NCBI RefSeq assembly: GCF_040869045.1
Contig: NC_090319.1
Location: 240,987,832-241,051,831, forward strand
Origin: Eurosta solidaginis
Taxonomy: Eukaryota > Arthropoda > Insecta > Diptera > Tephritidae
Direction of reading: 5' to 3'
Length of the DNA stretch: 64,000 nucleotides
In this document: one piece after another, positions 10,917-21,810 of the stretch
Layout of the letters: every line of letters starts with the position of its first letter
How positions within the stretch are numbered: the first letter of the stretch is position 1
Made by a program: the position numbers and the translations under genes
The notes under the pieces: generated by a model
Database searches by the model: none
Told to the model about the DNA's origin: nothing
What the model saw: the letters and a program-made list of their open reading frames with translations, nothing else

Positions 10917-11461
10917 ACGAGCTCCCAGATTGATGTGTGTTACCCCTTCGTTACAATTATTTTAATTTTATTTTTTTTTAACTTCCATTACTAAAACACA
11001 CGATTTTCGGAGAACAGGGTCGTCCACCCCAGGCAAAGATCCGCTATACCTGGGGTAAGGCCAAGATTACAAATGGGTGTGGCCAGGTTCCAATAGGACT
11101 CCGTTAGGGACTGGGCTATTTGAGAGGACTCCCAGGCAGGCTGACCGGCAACACATAACACCACTGGCCAGCCCCTTACTTTAAGACCACGTACAATAGC
11201 GACTTCCATATGCCAGAGCTATTAAAGAGCTTAGGCACTTATGGCACTGATTCCTGAACTAAGCCAGCAATCCCCTAGCTGGGTTTCTGTAGTAACTATT
11301 ACCAGCCGGCACCCTCTAGGAGGGTGCAGCCCAAGGATTAATGGAATAACAATAAAATTACAATTTTTATTCAGTTATTCAAAAATAAAAAATTAACCCT
11401 CGAGATGCTCCGAAAATATACCCATATGCGTAACCAGATCGCGTGTAGTTCTGAAGCTTCT

Positions 11462-11975
11462 TAGGGTAATATGGAGATGATTTTGGGGAGTATTCGCGGG
11501 GTTTTTGGGGGTAATTTCAGGGCAACCTCACGGGGTCTTTTGGGGGTAATTTCGGGATGGTTTTTTGGACCCCCTCGGGGTCTTTTGGAGGTCATTTCGG
11601 GGATTTTAGGGGTGTTTCCGGGATGGTTTTTGGCACTCCCTCGGGGTCCTCCCAGGGTATTTTGGACGTCATTTCGGGGACTTTTAGGGGTCATTTCGGT
11701 ATGTTTTTGGGGTCTCCCTCGGGGATATTTAGGGATCGTTCCGAGATTTTTTTGGGGACTCTCTCGGGGTGATTTGGTGGTCATTTCGGTATGGTTTTGT
11801 GGACTCTCTCGGCTTCCTCCGGGGTCATTTAAGAGGCTTTCTGGGATGTTTTGTGGGACTTCCTCGGGGTCTTCCCGATGTCATTTGGGGTCACTCGGGG
11901 ATGGTTTTGGGGCCTACCTCTGTGTCATTTGGGGTTCATTCCGGGATGGTTTTGGGGACTCCCTCGGGAATAACC
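11462..11975. repeat. G-rich degenerate minisatellite, about 43-50 bp unit
   Basis: About ten imperfect units with the theme GGGGTCATTTCGGGATGG followed by TTTTGGGGACTCCCTCG. Unit length varies. The G-runs face the plus strand until about 11,975, after which complementary C-runs (AACCCCTAAA, ACCTCCAAAAGACCCC) continue to about 12,075, as expected for a foldback centre. Because the unit is poor in stops, three long frames appear here that are not genes. Confidence 0.85.
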
Positions 11976-12390
11976 CCTAAATGTACCTCCAAAAGACCCC
12001 GGGATAACCCCAAAGGAGTCCTAAAACCATCTCTAAATTACCCCTAAAATAAATAACCCCCAAAAAAACCCACGAATACTCCTCAAAATCATCTCTATAT
12101 TACCGCAAGAAGCTTCAGAACTACACGCGAACTATATTTGATTGTTATTCCATATTTTTTAAATAATGAATAATACCTCAATACCCTATACTCAAAATTT
12201 ACAACAATAAGAATGACCGGTTATCATCACTCAGAATATTTTGAATAACGATAAAATGTTATTCATTATTCAAGAAATGCTTGAATAAAAAATAACTTGT
12301 TATTTATCAATCAGAAAAATTAAAATGATGAATATCGTTTTATTTTTTATTTTGATTTGCATTATTTCAAAATGACTCAACCCTGGAAGG

Positions 12391-13386
12391 TAGTAAATTT
12401 TATATACAATGAAAACTCGTAACATTCAAGGCCCGTATCACAGTAGCTCTGAAAAGGTGGACCGTATTAATGACATACGTGAACAAGGGACAATAAGTAT
12501 TCGTCAGATTCATAACTCATTCTAATTTTTTGAAATAGTTTAATAGTTGCATAGTTATAAAGGGTTTTCAGTCACTGGTCGTAAAACGTAATACGTTACT
12601 CAGCTATAGTGGTAGTGAAAAATTAATCAATAAAATTAAAAGTTGGTAGTGAAAATATTTTCAGCTTAGTTACCATAAACAATAAAAAAAATCATTTTAG
12701 TAAAGTATATCCTAGCTATGGTCAAAATAAAGTTACTAAGTAGCGAACAGTTCTAGGAATTGCATTGAAAATCTTGCTACACCGCCGCCACAAGTTCATA
12801 ATCGCCCTTATTTTTGATTATGACCGACAAAAAAATTAATTTTGTTTGTGCGGAATTAGGGATACATTTGTGGAATATCAATTTGGTTCTTGGGCAATTG
12901 CGAGAATCTATATCGCCATCACTGCAACACTACAATCAATATAGAACTCTTACCATTGCAGTCACAAATGCCGAAGAGGCTAGTTATGGAGTTCTGCCCT
13001 AAAGTCGTATCTGCATCAGACGCTGAGGTGAATGCAACCATCCACTCTACATACGCAGCTTAACGTACCAAGATACTTGCCGCTATATGCACATAGAATC
13101 GAGAGAAGGAGAATACCAAGTTCAATCATGCTCTGGTCTCGTGGCAACAAAGTAATGTGCCTATACCCAAAATTACATCCAATATACAACATACATATAT
13201 TAGATTGAGTAACTGCATGGCGCCATCAACACTCCCTCCTCATCTCGTTGAAATAACAAGATAGAAGCGATCTTTCATTGGGTGAAAATCGTTTTCGCAG
13301 TTCCATATAAAATGCTGAAAATTTTCTAACAGCACGAAACTGAAAACTATCTACTTCATTTTTTTAGGCTTGAGGTACGGACGGAT
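12391..13386. other. No gene seen
   Basis: AT-rich sequence between the foldback element and the hAT terminus. A frame at 12,814-13,002 shows no known motif. Nothing else is recognisable. Confidence 0.4.
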
Positions 13387-14425
13387 CAGTGGCGTAGTGA
13401 GGTTTCTTGCGCCCGGGGCAAAATATTTTTGTGGCGCCCTACCGCCCCACTCCCTTTATTACCAAAGCAAATTAACAATTTTTGTTGTTATATCGGCCCA
13501 ACAATTTAATTTTATATATTCAAAAATTAATAAACCAATAAAGCCGTAGGCTGAAGATATCATCTATAAATAGACTCAAATACATATTTAATAATAATAT
13601 GATTATAATACATTGGTAAAACTAATATCTATGTTGCTCGGTTACCTACTGTAAAATTAGGTCACCACTTCAGTCTTGGTATTCTATTTCTGACATTGTC
13701 CTTGGATCCAGTAATAAAATCAAAGATCTTGGTGTTGTATTTGACTCAGATTTTAAAATTCGCCTTGTCTGGTATTAGATTCGATTTACTTATTCCATCT
13801 TATGTTTCTCGTTGCAAATTGATTATTTTGCATACTCTTACCAGTAGAAGATTGATTTCCTGTTTAGCAATTCTTCATGATGTCTTAAATGGAGCTATCG
13901 ACGGTGCATATTTATTACATTACATAAAACTTAATGTTCCAACATGATGTCTGCGTCATAATGATTTGTTTGCAGTTGACCTTTGCAAAGCAAAGTTTGT
14001 TCAGGATGAACCTATTATCAGACTATTAACTGAGTTTAACTTGCCTTGTTGAGACATAAATTTGGATATATTTGCTAATCGTAATGAATACAAACAAATA
14101 CTATGCATGTACTATTCGTAAATTTTTAAATATTACTTATTATTCTGAAAGGTTTAAAAACCATTGACTTAAACAAATAAATAAATAAATAAATTTTCTC
14201 TGACTTTGAGGAAGCAAATATATCAATGATATCATCAAAATTTGTCATTTCAAATTTCCTTTTCCCACACTTAATAATGTTAAGTCACTTAGGCGACCTT
14301 GCCCCTTGATCGTAAATACATATGTCAAAGTTAGTTTAAATTTGCTGAATGAAAGTTCGCAGCTAGGAATTGATACTTAAATAGTCAAGTTTGAAAAAAC
14401 ATATTCTCCATACGAGATAATATCC
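13387..14425 (-). mobile_element. hAT transposon relic, copy 1 (3' part)
   Basis: CAGTGGCGTAGTGAGGTTTC at 13,387 is a hAT-style terminus and is matched at 44,305 by CAGTGGCTTAGTGAGG. The following about 250 bases, and then 14,190-14,400, align with 44,305-44,720 of the second copy. The alignment is interrupted exactly between ATCTATGT (13,634) and AAATTTTC (14,190) by a LINE fragment. In the second copy this region encodes the C-terminal dimerisation domain on the minus strand; here the frame is ruined. Homology stops near 14,425. Confidence 0.75.
13635..14193 (+). mobile_element. Short LINE fragment nested in hAT copy 1
   Basis: Frames read NKIKDLGVVFDSDFKI (about 13,718-13,765), then CKLIILHTLTSRRLISCL and HDVLNGAIDGAYLLHYIKLN (about 13,810-13,935), then LRHNDLFAVDLCKAKF (about 13,950-14,000), and finally an (AAAT)n tail at 14,172-14,193. 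This is the region after RT in Jockey/CR1-type LINEs; compare the minus-strand fragment at 40,905-41,480. It is 5'-truncated and has several stops. The intact hAT sequence at about 44,510 shows the empty site. Confidence 0.75.
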
Positions 14426-14440
14426 CAAAAGTAAGTAATA

Positions 14441-14585
14441 CTATGTTCAAACAGAAAAATAAATTGAGGCAATTTCGATTGAGTGGTGTTCATACACCTC
14501 AATTTAGCTTACACAATAGTAATTTGATAGCTGGTTGCCTCATCTCTACAGCAACAACATACCTTTGTTCAGACTGTCAAAATGT
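14441..14585 (+). repeat. Dispersed repeat M, copy 1
   Basis: About 145 bp from CTATGTTCAAACAGAAAAAT to CTTTGTTCAGACTGTCAAAA is found inverted at 55,733-55,879, with small differences and one 10-bp indel. The ends TATGTTCAAACAG and TTGTTCAGACTGTC hint at terminal similarity. Its class is unknown; a MITE or a fragment of a larger element are both possible. Confidence 0.75.
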
Positions 14586-17200
14586 ACTTGTATTAGGCGA
14601 ATGGACCCACTCAGCATTTAGGTGATTAAATTTTGAATTTCCCTACATATCATACAATTTGATTACTCTTTCTGACTAAATAATGAGTTATCATACAATT
14701 GAACAAAAGAAATTATCAAATATGAATACTTTTGATGATCAAAAACTGAATATAGTATTTCAGTCACATTTTGGAATCATATTTGAATCAAATGTGTTTA
14801 CTTTAGGTGATCAAAAATTTTAATCATTTTTCATTCAGCTTTCTTTTCTGACAATCTTTGTTGACTGAATAATGAATTTTATACTTGTTAAACTTTTACT
14901 TTTCATTGAAGATCTTATTTTTTTCACATACACACATTTTTTCATTCATGAAGTTCGGAAAAAATATATTAAAATTTTATTCTTCAAGACAAGAAAGAAG
15001 GTATACATATACCGCTCCTAACAAAATATGTCCCCAACCATATCGACCCTTTTTCAGAACCGAGTTTCCCCAATATCTCGATCCTATCAACACCTAAGAG
15101 CGAAATTTGGTTTGATATTTTTATTCTTCCAGTAAATGTTATACATGAATATGATCGGTTCCTAACTACGAGTTGTTCCAAAGCAATATTGTTTGTTGTT
15201 TGCGCTGTAGTGTCCACTGGTTCCGTGTTATACCCCAAGTTCCACGTCTCTAGCTCAACGGAAACATAGTTAAAAAATGTAAAAATTCCTGACGAACCAA
15301 AAAGCAATTTATTAACATGAGTGTAGTAATATTCTAGCCAAAGCCATCAATATTTTTTTCGCATATTTACATTCAGAATGAATCAATTCATCATTGGGAA
15401 TCATAGTATCCCACAAAAAAATTTACGTTTACATGCAATCGACTTTAAAAGACAAAATATGCTCTCCTGAAAACCTTGAAATTTTTCACTTATTACATGT
15501 GCGCGCTCACCCATCGATATATCCTTTCAATTATTCCACAACCTATCGCAAGTGTTCCGGATATATGCATGCATTTTTTAGTATAGAAAATATTTTCCAG
15601 AAATCATATTTTCCAGAACACATTTTCAGGATAAGTTACAGTTTAGTACTGTTACTTGCTTTGTTTGTGACCTTTCCATCCAGTAGTTTTATTCCTTTCT
15701 GTTACTAGAAAATTGAAAGTCACCTTGTGTCCACACATTTACAATTAGCTCATACATTTCAGCATCGTCGAGCTTTCTTCTACAAAACTGTTTCAAATCA
15801 CTATTTTGACCTTCCAATTCCAGCAACTTCTGCAGGTAGAGTATTTAACTATCAGCTCAAAGCACCCCAATTCTTAGCCATCAAAAGGCAATTAATCCCT
15901 TTACTATGCAGAAAAAAATTTGGGATACTCATGGTACGTTTAGGATTATCTGCTTGATCATCCTTTGTCCTTTTTGCTGGCGTTGATCCTGGTGCTGGCT
16001 TAATTGGGCCTACCGAAGGCTTCATTTTAGTATAACAACTTCTTGGCTATGTACGAAAAAACTTGCACTAATACTCCGAACGTTTCGATTGTTTCCATAC
16101 AAGGTGTATATGCAAATCACAATTTTGAGAGTAAATTAACTCCCTTCGTTTATATTGCGTTGAACCGTTGGTAATTTAAAAAAATAAAAAGCTGTTATCA
16201 TTGATCATTTTCAGTGGATGGGAAGCTGATTCAAAAACTTATTTCAAAAAGTTTACTCACCCGTTTATTTGTAGTGTGTATCAAATGTAAACAATTTCCG
16301 GGGTGCATGAAAAAACCGTTGATTCAAACGCAGTTGGGCAGTCACTGGCTTTGTGAATTCCTACAAGTGGCGAAAGCTTGAAAAAAAAAAGTTTACAATA
16401 GTAAACAGCTAAATCCCTGCGGATAACTCAATTGGCAGATTTAGTGCTTTTCGATTGTCAGTGCGTAAAATTAGTTTCCCACCTTTCTCGGTTGGGTTTA
16501 CATTGATTATATGTACACGAGTAAAGATACGCACAAATTTTTACACCACTTTAGCACTAATATAGCCCATCAAACATTTTTATTTTATTTAAAGTACCAA
16601 AACCTTGCACGCTAAGTCTCTAGCGTACGTAAATTAACCGTCCATTCTCAAAGTAAAAGTCAGAATAATGTGTAAAAGGAACGGCCTTTTGAAGAATTTA
16701 TCAACCTTTGATAAAACGTTTTGTTTTACAAGATGAACAATGTTTAAAGAAACCTTTGATAATTTTTTATGTGGTTTATCAAAGTTGAAATTTTTCAACG
16801 CGATACTTGTTTCTGCAGCAAAAGATATGAACCAGGAATTAATACTTGTTTCTACGCTTTGTCATAGTATGTAGCTGGTGCGTTTCTTAAGGGTAAGATC
16901 TTCCAAGATTTCGAAAGTAGAAAACCAAATATAAAACCTCTACAAAACTATGTAAAAGGACAACGCTAAAAATAAAGAGGTTATACCATTCGATTTTGCC
17001 GATATTAAATAAATACGAAATAAAGTTTCTAGCACAGTAAACTCGGCAAAGTTTCGCCTGACAGCGGTAAAATATTGAAACTATTCACTTTGGTCTCTTT
17101 TTCAGTTTTTTCCCTTTGAAAACCGAAACTGGCCGGCATGTTATTGGCTTTTTACCCACCTCTAAGCTAGATGGAGGAAACAATTCAAATCATTATTTTT
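14586..17200. other. AT-rich, no gene seen
   Basis: No frame in this 2.6 kb shows a recognisable domain. Frames at 14,984-15,307 (minus) and 15,394-15,708 (plus) are AT-driven. Regulatory DNA of the Ubx intron could lie here but no site can be supported. Confidence 0.4.
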
Positions 17201-17396
17201 CTTATTTTCACTGATATTAAAACATACACGGCTAAAAGTTGAAGCCTTAATTCAATATTCTTCTGTACTAAAAAAATAATATGTGAAAATGGGAGCGCAG
17301 AACTTTATTCTAGTTTTAACCCGGGAAGTCGACACTAGATTTCGTGATGCCGTGCTCTAGATCATGGACTATACCCCCTGAGCTATCACATCTCTA
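17201..17396 (-). mobile_element. tRNA-like SINE relic
   Basis: Read on the minus strand from about 17,396: GATGTGATAGCTCAGGGGGT contains a good box A (TAGCTCAGGGGG), and about 55 bases later GGGTTAAAACT lies where box B (GGTTCRANTCC) is expected, with two or more mismatches. The tail side (GCGCTCCCATTTTCACATAT) reminds me of a dispersed tephritid repeat. It does not fold as a credible functional tRNA because the anticodon arm is not evident, so I call it a SINE relic. Confidence 0.45.
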
Positions 17397-19139
17397 TAAT
17401 ATATAACTTTGTATGTAATAAGTATTCTATGTCTTACAGTAGTTTTTACAAATGAAATTAAATGAAATAGTAATTCTGCCACTAATTTTAGATTTTCAGC
17501 AGCACGTGATTTCCAAAAAATTTGAATAGCTGAGAAGGTAATTAAAAGGCTTTCGATTAAGGTCAAACGTTGTGGGAAATTGTAACCGTGTAACCGTGTA
17601 TGTAACCCAGAATCATATGAAATGGTAGTAGAATAAAATATATTAAGGCAATTCACAAAAGTGAAATGAACCCATGAACATCTGAGAGAGCTGAGAAAAG
17701 GAGATAGAGTAGAATTACTTTCAGAAAAGAAAACGCCATAAAAGTGTACCCACATATTAAATGTTCACAAAATCTTAAAAACTGAATTTACTCCTGTGTC
17801 ATTACGTCGCACGTTTATTTAATTTTTAGTTGAATACTAGTCCTATTTCTTTCTTGGGTGATCACAGAGCACCTATTCGATTGTACACGTAATGGTACAA
17901 AGTGGATATGTCCAATTACACTGGTCAACAACATTTTTGTACATGGGTCGTGCGTATATCAAAATAATCAGGATCGAAAAAAAATTCGATTGCGCCATGT
18001 CCGTCCGTCCGTCCGTCCGTCCGTCCGTTAACACGATAACTTGAGTAAATTTTGAGGTATCTTGATGAAATTTGGTATGTAGGTTCCTGAGCACTCATCT
18101 CAGATCGCTATTTAAAATGAACTATATCGGACTATAACCACGCCCACTTTTTCGATATCGAAAATTTCGAAAAACCGAAAAAGTGCGATAATTCATTACC
18201 AAAGGCAGATAAAGCGACGAAACTTGGTAGATGAGTTGAATTTATGACGCAGAATAGAAAATTAGTAAAATTTTGGACAATGGGCGTGGCACCGCCCACT
18301 TTTAAAAGAAGGTAATTTAAAACTTTCGCAAGCTGTAATTTGTCAGTCGTTGAAGATATCATGATGAAATTTACTGTATGTACGCCTAATAAACATTAGC
18401 AAAATCGGCGAAGGAACACGCCCACTTTTAAAAAAAAAATTTTTTTAAAGTAAAATTTTAACAAAAAATTTTATATCTTTACAGTATATAAGTAAATTAT
18501 GTCAGCATTCAACTCCAGAAATGATATGGTGCAAAAAAATACAAAAATAAAAGAAAATTTCAAAATGGACGTGGCTCCGCCCTTTTTCATTTAATTTGTC
18601 TAGGATACTTTTAACGCCATAAGTCGAACAAAAATTAACCAATCCTTTTGAAATTTGGTAGGGGCATAGACTTTATGATGATAACTGTTTTCTGTGAAAA
18701 CGGGCGAAATTGGTTGATGCCACGCCCAGTTTTTATACACAGTCGTTCGTCTGTCCTTCCGCATGGCCGTTAACACGATAACTTGAGCAAAAATCGACAT
18801 ATCTTTAATGAACTTTGTTCACGTACTTACTTCAACTCACTTTATCTTGGTATGAAAAATGAACGAAATCCTACAATGACCACGCCCACTTTTTCGATAT
18901 CGAAAATTACGAAAAATGAAAAAAATGCCATAATTCTATACCAAATACGAAAAAAGGGATGAAGCATGGTGAGGTAATTGGATTGGTTTATTGACGCGAA
19001 ATATAACTTTAGAAAAAACTTTATAAAATGGTTGTGACACCTACCATATTAAGTAGAAGAAAATGAAAAAGTTCTGCAGGGCGAAATAAAAAACCCTTAA
19101 AATCTTGGCAGGTATTACATATATAAATAAATTAGCGGT

Positions 19140-19658
19140 ATCCAACAGATGATGTTCTGGGTCACCCTGGTCTACATTTTGGTCGATATCTGGAAAACGC
19201 CTTCACATATACAACTACCACCACTCCCTTTTAAAACTCTCATTAATACCTTTAATTTGATACCCATATCGTACAAACACATTCTAGAGTCACCCCTGGT
19301 CCACTTTTATGGCGATATTTCGAAACGGCGTCCACATGTGGAATTAAGCATCACTCCCTTTTAAAATACTCATTAACACCTTTCTTTTGATACCCATATT
19401 GTACAAACAAATTCTAGGGTCACCCCTGGTCCACCTTTATGTCGATATCTCGAAACGGCGTCCACCTTTGGAACTAAGGATTACTCCCTTTTAAAATACT
19501 CATTAACACCTTTCATTTGATACCCATATCGTACAAACGCATCCTAGAGTCACCTCTGGTCCACCTTTATGGCGATATCTCGAAAAGGCGACCACCTATA
19601 CAACTACCACCACTCCCTTTTAAAACCCTCATTAATACCTTTAATTTGATACCCATAA
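19140..19658. repeat. 130-bp tandem array, copy 1 left part
   Basis: Four monomers of about 130 bp. Landmarks per unit: TTTGATACCCATATCGTACA, ATTCTAGRGTCACCCCTGGT, CCACCTTTATGGCGATATCT, CGAAA(C/A)GGCG and ACTCCCTTTTAAAA. The array stops at GATACCCATAA because of the BEL/Pao insertion and resumes at 23,919 with CATATCGTACAAAC. Confidence 0.9.
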
Positions 19659-20429
19659 TGTTTAGGCCACCAGCCTAAATATTCGCTACCACCCTAATGC
19701 ACATTTTTTGGCAATATTATTATTTACCGGTAACGGCTGGACCAGGCATAAGTTAGGAGCGGTGACCTTACAGGAGAAACCTTGCACAAAATATCTAGGA
19801 ATCATCCTAGACAGTAAGCTGTCATGGAAGCTCAACTTGGAGGAGAGGGTCAAGAAGGCTTCAACGTAACGGCCCACCCCTGCCGAGCGCTAACTTCAAA
19901 GGGGAAAAACTCGACGAAAGTTAGCTATCGGCAGGTGGTGCGGACCTTTTTCGTTTTTAAATCTTTCTTTCTATTTTGGAACGTTCACGAGCCAGCAGCT
20001 ATCTCACAGGTGAGTTATCATATTACGTATCCTTTCATAGTTTGTGCATATAATTTACGCTATAATCGCACTTTGCTATTGTGATTCTTTTTAATAATTG
20101 CGATTTTAACATTAGAATTTGCACTTGGCAATTGTCTGGCAATCAGCCACCAATATTTCTATTTTGAATTGTAATTTATCCAACAATTTGCGGTCGTCAT
20201 ATTATTAACATTTGCCGTGCACGAATGTGTAATTAACAAGTTTAAGATCATTGAATTTTCGAATTGGTTTGTGAAGCAATTCCCTTTTTGATAATAAATA
20301 AAGCTGAGAATTTATATTGTTTATAACGTGAATACATTTGTCATTACTCGCTCTAATTCTTTTCTTTGCTTTCTTTTTATTTGCGACGCACACGCCCGAC
20401 TTCCCCGAGTCCACACTGCCCCGCAAACA
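19659..20429 (+). repeat. BEL/Pao 5' LTR with 147-bp insertion
   Basis: 771 bp, against 624 bp for the 3' LTR; the difference is the segment 19,726-19,872. Otherwise the two align nearly base for base (visible differences: ACAGGTGAG/ACAAGTGAG, CAAGTTTAAG/CAACTTTAAG, CGTGAATAC/CGTGCATAC, CCGAGTCC/CCGGGTCC, CGACGAAAG/CGAGAAAG). Confidence 0.9.
19726..19872 (+). pseudogene. LINE RT fragment inside the 5' LTR
   Basis: The extra 147 bp translate (bridging frames) to GAVTLQEKPCTKYLGIILDS followed by KLSWKLNLEERVKKAST, a LINE thumb-region piece. It is homologous to the minus-strand LINE at about 53,800-53,910 (YLGVILDSKLSCKLHVEER). It has neither a LINE 3' end nor a poly(A) tail, so it was not placed by ordinary target-primed reverse transcription. 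Confidence 0.8.
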
Positions 20430-20431
20430 TT

Positions 20432-20449
20432 TGGTCCTTCGAGCCGGAT
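20432..20449 (+). other. Primer binding site, tRNA-Tyr type
   Basis: TGGTCCTTCGAGCCGGAT starts 2 bases after the 5' LTR. Its complement ATCCGGCTCGAAGGACCA agrees with the 3' end of fly tRNA-Tyr as I remember it. This is the expected place for minus-strand priming of an LTR retrotransposon. Confidence 0.75.
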
Positions 20450-21800
20450 ATGAACCAGCGACCTAAGGGTATCACAACTCGGATCCATGAGATCCAATAC
20501 ACCCGAGCGTTAGCACGTGAACAAAAATCAGGATACATATATAATCGCGAAAATATAGATCTAAACAAGAAGGCGCGCTCTGGTTTGTATCATGAGCTTC
20601 CTTTTATCAAAACCAAAAAAAAATAACAGTGGAAAAAAATAAGCAAAATAGGTATCTTCCTTAAATCCGTTTCCATTATTATTTTTATTAGGAAAAGTTA
20701 AGTTTTCTTCTAAACTCCAACTTAGTTTAGACTGTTTCGTGAACTATAAAGAAATAACTCCGAAATTTAAGACCGTAACATTTCCAAGCCTTTCCACGTG
20801 TTTAGTAGCGTAGACTTAACGGTGGAAGAGCTAATGGGAGATTTCAATACAATCTTTAAGATTGATAAAATAATTAAAGAAAGGGTCAGAATGTTTTTAC
20901 GAAATAATAATTCAACAAAATCAACGTGATGGGAGAACCCAAAACAAAAAAATGAAAATTTCCAGAAGTAATTATTAGCGTTGATGTCGCGTCAAGACTC
21001 AAACGCGAGCTGTCCCTAAATGATTGCATGACATGACTATTATGTCTCATTACGCTGCCAAATTGGCAGCACCGCACAGCTGTCTCATTCCAACGATTGG
21101 AAGAGTGAGCAGCTGACAGCTCTAACAAATTACCACACTCGATAGTGTAGGCTATCCCCGCCAGGGTTGTGTTGGAATCAACAAACACACCACAATTTGT
21201 GATTCTCACACAACATGGCCCAAAGCAACACAAAGAGTGTTCCCAGACAGCGAATGAAGGCCTCTTTACATCTGTCGCACCTTTTATCTGCACGACGTCA
21301 TTTGACTAGTCATTTTACAGGCATTCATAGGTTATATTCATAGTCACATTTGCATGGGCGCGGGTAAGGTTTGTGACCAAATTTTTGTAGGGCAATTACA
21401 AGGAGCCGTGACAACACACGAGTTTACCGTGATATACCGTATATTGTCGCGCATTGCCTGCCTTAGGCAACCACCAAAAAATATAGTTTGCCCTAAGTCT
21501 ATATTTAATAATTCTTAATCTTACTATTGGTGGCTTTCAATATCAGCAATTTCATTCTGATGAAACTAATTTCAAAACAAAGGGTCATTTTAGGCGTATG
21601 TCAATCAAATTTTACTAAACCTAACAGTGGGTTCAACCACTACACGTCACTACATCGGCAGAATAACTTAACCAGATTATTCATCCCAAATAAACCCTTA
21701 ACCCGAGTACGCCAACCACAAGCTCGACCAATTAAGCTTCTACTCTCCGCCCATACGCCACCCAACTCCCTTAAAATGCAAAACAAATAATAACAAGTTC
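20450..21800. other. BEL/Pao internal leader, no recognisable coding
   Basis: About 1.35 kb between the primer site and the gag knuckles. An autonomous BEL/Pao would have the gag start here. No long frame with a known domain is present; an open minus-strand frame at 20,886-21,293 has no motif. The sequence may be unrelated DNA captured by the non-autonomous element. Confidence 0.5.
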
Positions 21801-21810
21801 CCGTTCCAGA

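Larger units (their letters stand above)
8303..11342 (-). mobile_element. LINE with RT deleted (LINE-2), minus strand
   Basis: The element reads right to left: 5' UTR (11,342-10,917), ORF1 (10,916-10,245), endonuclease (10,024-9,154), EN-RT linker (about 9,150-8,860), RNase H remnant (8,617-8,393) and a (GGTTA)n tail at 8,303 as read on the plus strand. Virtually all of the reverse transcriptase and the second half of RNase H are missing, the latter joined directly to the protein's last residues. An 11-bp target-site duplication flanks it. It belongs to the same group as the LINE at 620-4,369: both have VGSG(I/V)F and LPDHCSVFQAE in RNase H and the same tail. Not autonomous. Confidence 0.85.
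8090..12390. mobile_element. Foldback-like element with minisatellite core
   Basis: The left arm (about 8,140-8,302) and the right arm (about 12,140-12,300) are inverted copies: for example TTCAAGCATTTCTTGAATAA in the left arm, and its complement in the right. A second inverted pair sits inside: TCGCGTGTAGTTCTGAAGCT (11,439 on) and its complement ending at 12,130. Between them is a G-rich tandem array (11,462-11,970) that switches strand near 11,975. Long inverted arms built around tandem repeats are the hallmark of Foldback-type elements. A LINE (8,303-11,342) was later inserted in the left arm. Ends are approximate because arm similarity fades beyond about 8,100 and 12,350. Confidence 0.75.

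Noticed and set aside
11471..11980. 169-residue open frame rich in Gly, Leu and Arg
   Set aside because: It is read through a G-rich minisatellite with a stop-poor unit; several overlapping frames are open at once and repeat with the unit.
20886..21293. 135-residue minus-strand frame inside the BEL/Pao element
   Set aside because: No motif; opposite to the element's coding strand and not in a place where such elements encode a protein.
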